43,090 nucleotides of DNA from NCBI GenBank assembly GCA_020850995.1, contig JADZDP010000133.1:1-43090 (forward strand), given 5' to 3'. Positions within the stretch are counted from its first letter, which is position 1. Each line of letters starts with the position of its first letter. Below are positions 40,719 through 43,090 of the stretch, piece by piece. The notes beneath the pieces were generated by a model. That model was not told where the DNA came from and did no database searches. It saw only the letters and a program-made list of their open reading frames with translations. The position numbers were made by a program, and so were the translations under genes. This DNA comes from Deltaproteobacteria bacterium (GTDB lineage Bacteria; Myxococcota; UBA727; VGSZ01).

Positions 40719-41636
40719 ATGAGCGGTAGAGCCATGGACGGCGCAGGCAACGTCGAGGTGCTGGTCGAGGTCATCGCGCGCAAGGTGGCGCGGCAGCTGC
40801 AGTTGGCGCCGCTCGAGGGCGTGGGCAGCGATCCCGGCGCGCCCTGCGACGCCACCGACCTCACCTGCAACGGCTGCGGCTTCTGCGCCACGCGCAAAGA
40901 GGGCGTGCTCGACACCATGGTCGGCTCTGGCGCGGCGCGCTTCGGCGCGGCCGCCGGGGGGGCCGCGCCCCGCGGCGATCTGGCGTCGATGATCGACCAC
41001 ACCTTGCTCAAGCCCGAGGCCACGCGCGAAGAGCTGCAGAAGGTCTGCGACGAGGCGCGCAAGTGGCACTTCGCCACCGTGTGCGTCAACGCGTCGAACA
41101 TCCCGCTGGTGGCGAAGGCGCTCGCCGGCAGCGGCGTCAAGCCCATCGCCGTCGTTGGCTTCCCCTTGGGCGCCATGACCGGCACCGCCAAGGCCTTCGA
41201 GGCGCGCGAGGCGGTGCGCAACGGCGCCCGCGAGATCGACATGGTGGTCAATATCGGTGCGATGAAGTCGCGCGATTACGGCACCGTGCTCGACGACATC
41301 TGCCGCGTGGTGACGGCCTCGAAGCCCTACCCGGTCAAGGTCATCCTCGAGACCGCGGGCCTCACACAAGACGAGAAGGTCATCGGCTGCGCGCTCTCGA
41401 AGGCGGCCGGCGCGGCGTTTGTGAAGACGTCGACGGGCTTCGGACCGGGCGGCGCCACCGTCGAGGACGTGCAGCTCATGCGACGCATCGTGGGCGAGGA
41501 GCTGGGCGTCAAGGCGTCGGGAGGCGTGCGCACCACCGAGGACGCGCAGCGCATGATGGCGGCCGGGGCGGATCGCATCGGCGCGTCGGCGTCGGTGGCC
41601 ATCGTCACCGGCGGAACGTCCAACGCGAGCTACTAG
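40719..41636 (+). CDS. deoC: Deoxyribose-phosphate aldolase with unusual N-terminal extension
   Basis: Cleaves 2-deoxyribose-5-phosphate to glyceraldehyde-3-phosphate and acetaldehyde. 305 residues versus about 220-260 for usual DeoC. The catalytic core begins near residue 88 (MIDHTLLKPEATRE), with the Schiff-base Lys236 in FVKTSTGFGPGG, Asp174 in REIDMVVNIGAMKS, KVILET and KASGGVRTTED. The extra N-terminus has an amphipathic helix (residues about 11-30, VEVLVEVIARKVARQLQL) and a four-cysteine cluster Cys43, Cys50, Cys53, Cys56 (CNGCGFC). The helix resembles encapsulation peptides of bacterial-microcompartment enzymes; no shell genes are in the window. The deoxynucleoside salvage role fits tdk at the other end of the window but is not operon-linked. 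Next gene starts two bases after its stop. Confidence 0.94.
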   Translation: MSGRAMDGAGNVEVLVEVIARKVARQLQLAPLEGVGSDPGAPCDATDLTCNGCGFCATRKEGVLDTMVGSGAARFGAAAGGAAPRGDLASMIDHTLLKPEATREELQKVCDEARKWHFATVCVNASNIPLVAKALAGSGVKPIAVVGFPLGAMTGTAKAFEAREAVRNGAREIDMVVNIGAMKSRDYGTVLDDICRVVTASKPYPVKVILETAGLTQDEKVIGCALSKAAGAAFVKTSTGFGPGGATVEDVQLMRRIVGEELGVKASGGVRTTEDAQRMMAAGADRIGASASVAIVTGGTSNASY

Positions 41637-41638
41637 CC

Positions 41639-42955
41639 GTGATCGGCGCCGGTCCTCCCGCGCTGCTCGTGCTGGCGATGCTGCTCGCCACCAGGGCAGG
41701 CGCCAGCGAGCGCACCGCGGTGCTGGTGGTCGACACCGAGCTCGACGGCGCGACCCAGGGCGTGGCGGCGGCGGCCGCAGTGCGCGCCAAGCTGCGCGCC
41801 GCCGGGCTCGACGTGCTCGACGACGAGGCGACGCGCGCGTCGCTGCGCGCACACCTGAGCCGCGGCGGCGCTCACCTGGCCGCGTACCAAGCGCGCCTCG
41901 CCGAAGCCGAGGCGGCGCTGGCCGCACTCGACCAGCACAAGGTGGCCCAGATCCTCGAGACGCTGGTGACGGATCTCGCGGCCGATCAAGAGCCCACCGT
42001 CGACAAGCTCGCGCTCCTCGAGCAGGCGCGGCTTCGGCTGGCGAGTCGTCTGCTCGGCATGGGCGGCAAGCGCGAGACCGGTCACGGGGAGACAGCCGAG
42101 GGGAAGCGCGCGCTGCAGTTGCTCATCGACGGATTGCGCGCGCGGCCGACGCTGGCGCCCTCGCCGGACGAGTACCCGGCGCGCTTCTTCACCTTGCTCG
42201 ATGGCGCGCGCGCCGAGCTCGCGGCGCGCGGCCGGGGCGGCCTGCACGTCGACTCGCGCCCGCGCGGGGCCACGGTGTTCCTCGAGGGCCGCGATATTGG
42301 GCGCACGCCCTTGGTGTTGGGCGCCGAGGCGCTCGCGCGCGGCGAGTATCGGCTGTGGCTCGCAATGGGCACGGCGCGCAGCGTGCCCACGCGCGTGACG
42401 GTGGGAGGGGCGAGCGCACCGCTGCACGTGGACCTCGCCTTCGACGGCGCGCTCTGGCCCGAAGGGCCGGGTCTTCGGCCCGTCGCGGGAGCCAGCATCG
42501 ACGAGGAGATGGCCAGCAAGGTGGGCGCCCTGCTCGGCGTCGACGCGCTCGTCTTGGTCGGCGTCGACCAGGCGAAGGGCGGAGGGGCACGGGCCCTCTG
42601 GGGGGCGGCGCTCGCCGTCGGCGGCGCGCAGGTGCCGCGGCGCGGGGCCGTGCCGCTCGACCCCGACACCCCCGCTGAGGCCGCGGCGGCGACCCTGGCG
42701 GCGTTCGTGACCGACGGCGCCGCTGCCGGCGGCGTGCGCGACCAGCCGCTGCCTGCGTCGGTGCTGCCGCCGGCGCGGCCGGGGTCCGTCGAGACCGAGC
42801 CCGCGGGCGACTTCCCGTGGCTCGCCGTCGGCCTCGTGAGCGGCGGCGTGCTCACCGCGGCGGTGGTCGGCGGCATCGTGGTCGCGACGGTGGCGCTCAC
42901 CCCCAAGACCGGTGCGTACACCGTGACGGTGCTCGAGCTTGGAGGGGGCGAATGA
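41639..42955 (+). CDS. Exported PEGA-domain protein with C-terminal membrane helix
   Basis: 438 residues. A signal peptide (MIGAGPPALLVLAMLLATRAGAS) is followed by an alpha-helical, Ala-rich region (about 25-190). A PEGA domain (about 198-260: GGLHVDSRPRGATVFLEGRD, GRTPLVL, GEYRLWL) follows; PEGA domains are small surface-layer or wall-associated beta folds. A variable region then precedes a hydrophobic segment near 400-425 (VGLVSGGVLTAAVVGGIVV). Similar layouts are common in Myxococcota secretion-linked proteins. GTG41639 begins two bases after the deoC stop. Function not recognised. Confidence 0.83.
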   Translation: MIGAGPPALLVLAMLLATRAGASERTAVLVVDTELDGATQGVAAAAAVRAKLRAAGLDVLDDEATRASLRAHLSRGGAHLAAYQARLAEAEAALAALDQHKVAQILETLVTDLAADQEPTVDKLALLEQARLRLASRLLGMGGKRETGHGETAEGKRALQLLIDGLRARPTLAPSPDEYPARFFTLLDGARAELAARGRGGLHVDSRPRGATVFLEGRDIGRTPLVLGAEALARGEYRLWLAMGTARSVPTRVTVGGASAPLHVDLAFDGALWPEGPGLRPVAGASIDEEMASKVGALLGVDALVLVGVDQAKGGGARALWGAALAVGGAQVPRRGAVPLDPDTPAEAAAATLAAFVTDGAAAGGVRDQPLPASVLPPARPGSVETEPAGDFPWLAVGLVSGGVLTAAVVGGIVVATVALTPKTGAYTVTVLELGGGE

Positions 42956-42971
42956 AGGCAAGTGCCCGCGA

Positions 42972-43090
42972 ATGGACAACGCAGTCGTCCTCGCGAGCGA
43001 TCCATCGTCGCTGGCGGCGTCGCGTCCTCGGTCCGTGGCGACGGCCACGGCCCTGCGGGGCTCCTTGCCATCGACGCGCCTCGCTCGCGA
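42972..43090 (+). CDS. Possible start of a further gene (cut by window edge)
   Basis: ATG42972 opens a frame to the window end that keeps high third-position GC (about 80 percent by hand count). A competing frame from ATG42952, overlapping the PEGA gene stop as ATGA with GGAGGGGG upstream, has lower third-position GC. About 40 residues are visible, with no recognisable domain. I prefer the 42972 frame on codon use, but the call is weak. Confidence 0.3.
   Translation, partial: MDNAVVLASDPSSLAASRPRSVATATALRGSLPSTRLAR

Noticed and set aside
42952..43090. Gene starting at ATG42952 overlapping the PEGA gene
   Set aside because: Has a good ribosome site but an Arg/Trp-rich translation and lower third-position GC than the frame from 42972.

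Overview
The window is strongly GC-rich and gene-dense, with third-codon GC bias throughout. It looks like a chromosomal segment of a Myxococcota (myxobacterial, former Deltaproteobacteria) genome. Supporting evidence: three FHA-domain proteins, one with a DUF4388-type domain; a eukaryote-like Ser/Thr kinase-fold protein; many lipoproteins and secreted proteins with Pro/Ala-rich linkers; and a site upstream of ruvA matching 16 of 17 positions of the LexA motif I recall for Myxococcus xanthus. This taxonomic call is an inference. I saw no tRNA, rRNA, IS element, prophage or CRISPR array, and no gene-free stretch exceeds 300 bases.

Layout. 1-344 is the 5' end of asnS (minus). 481-1494 is a secreted SH3b-M23 lipoprotein. 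1583-4864 holds a nucleotide-salvage run (tdk, a UPRT-family gene, hpt) followed by a GAF-GGDEF protein with a degenerate active site and closed by a hairpin. 4928-8806 is a 1292-residue coiled-coil protein with a degenerate methyltransferase-like head, convergent with an Slt-type lytic transglycosylase (8814-10886). 10935-14253 (minus) is an FHA protein - histidine kinase - NarL-type regulator signalling unit. A MoeB/ThiF-like E1 (14315-15124) converges on a kinase-fold protein with altered catalytic residues (15152-16549). A HupE/UreJ-type membrane protein follows.

17681-21819 is the most unusual part. It contains a lipoprotein with a ComEC-type metallo-beta-lactamase domain, divergent from a translationally coupled pair: a secreted beta-propeller protein and a secreted ComEA-like helix-hairpin-helix protein. 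The two proteins of the pair share a C-terminal domain I do not recognise. A strong hairpin ends the unit. 22091-26853 carries a lamin-tail-domain lipoprotein, ruvC, a LexA-type site, ruvA, ruvB and an arginyl-tRNA-protein-transferase-family gene (bpt).

26857-30437 (minus) contains a TPR protein, an FHA-DUF4388 protein and a remarkable FHA - transmembrane - repeat - membrane-fusion-like (barrel-sandwich) protein. 30651-38777 is a cell-wall region: a leftward operon of peptide-binding lipoprotein, two permeases and NagZ, divergent from a PBP4-type DacB and an MltD-like transglycosylase. This would fit muropeptide release, uptake and recycling. 38816-42955 holds a type-2 IPP isomerase, a small exported protein, DeoC with an unusual N-terminal extension, and a PEGA-domain protein. 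The last bases carry the start of another possible gene.

Start sites were chosen from domain limits, signal peptides and Shine-Dalgarno matches. No database or structure search was possible.
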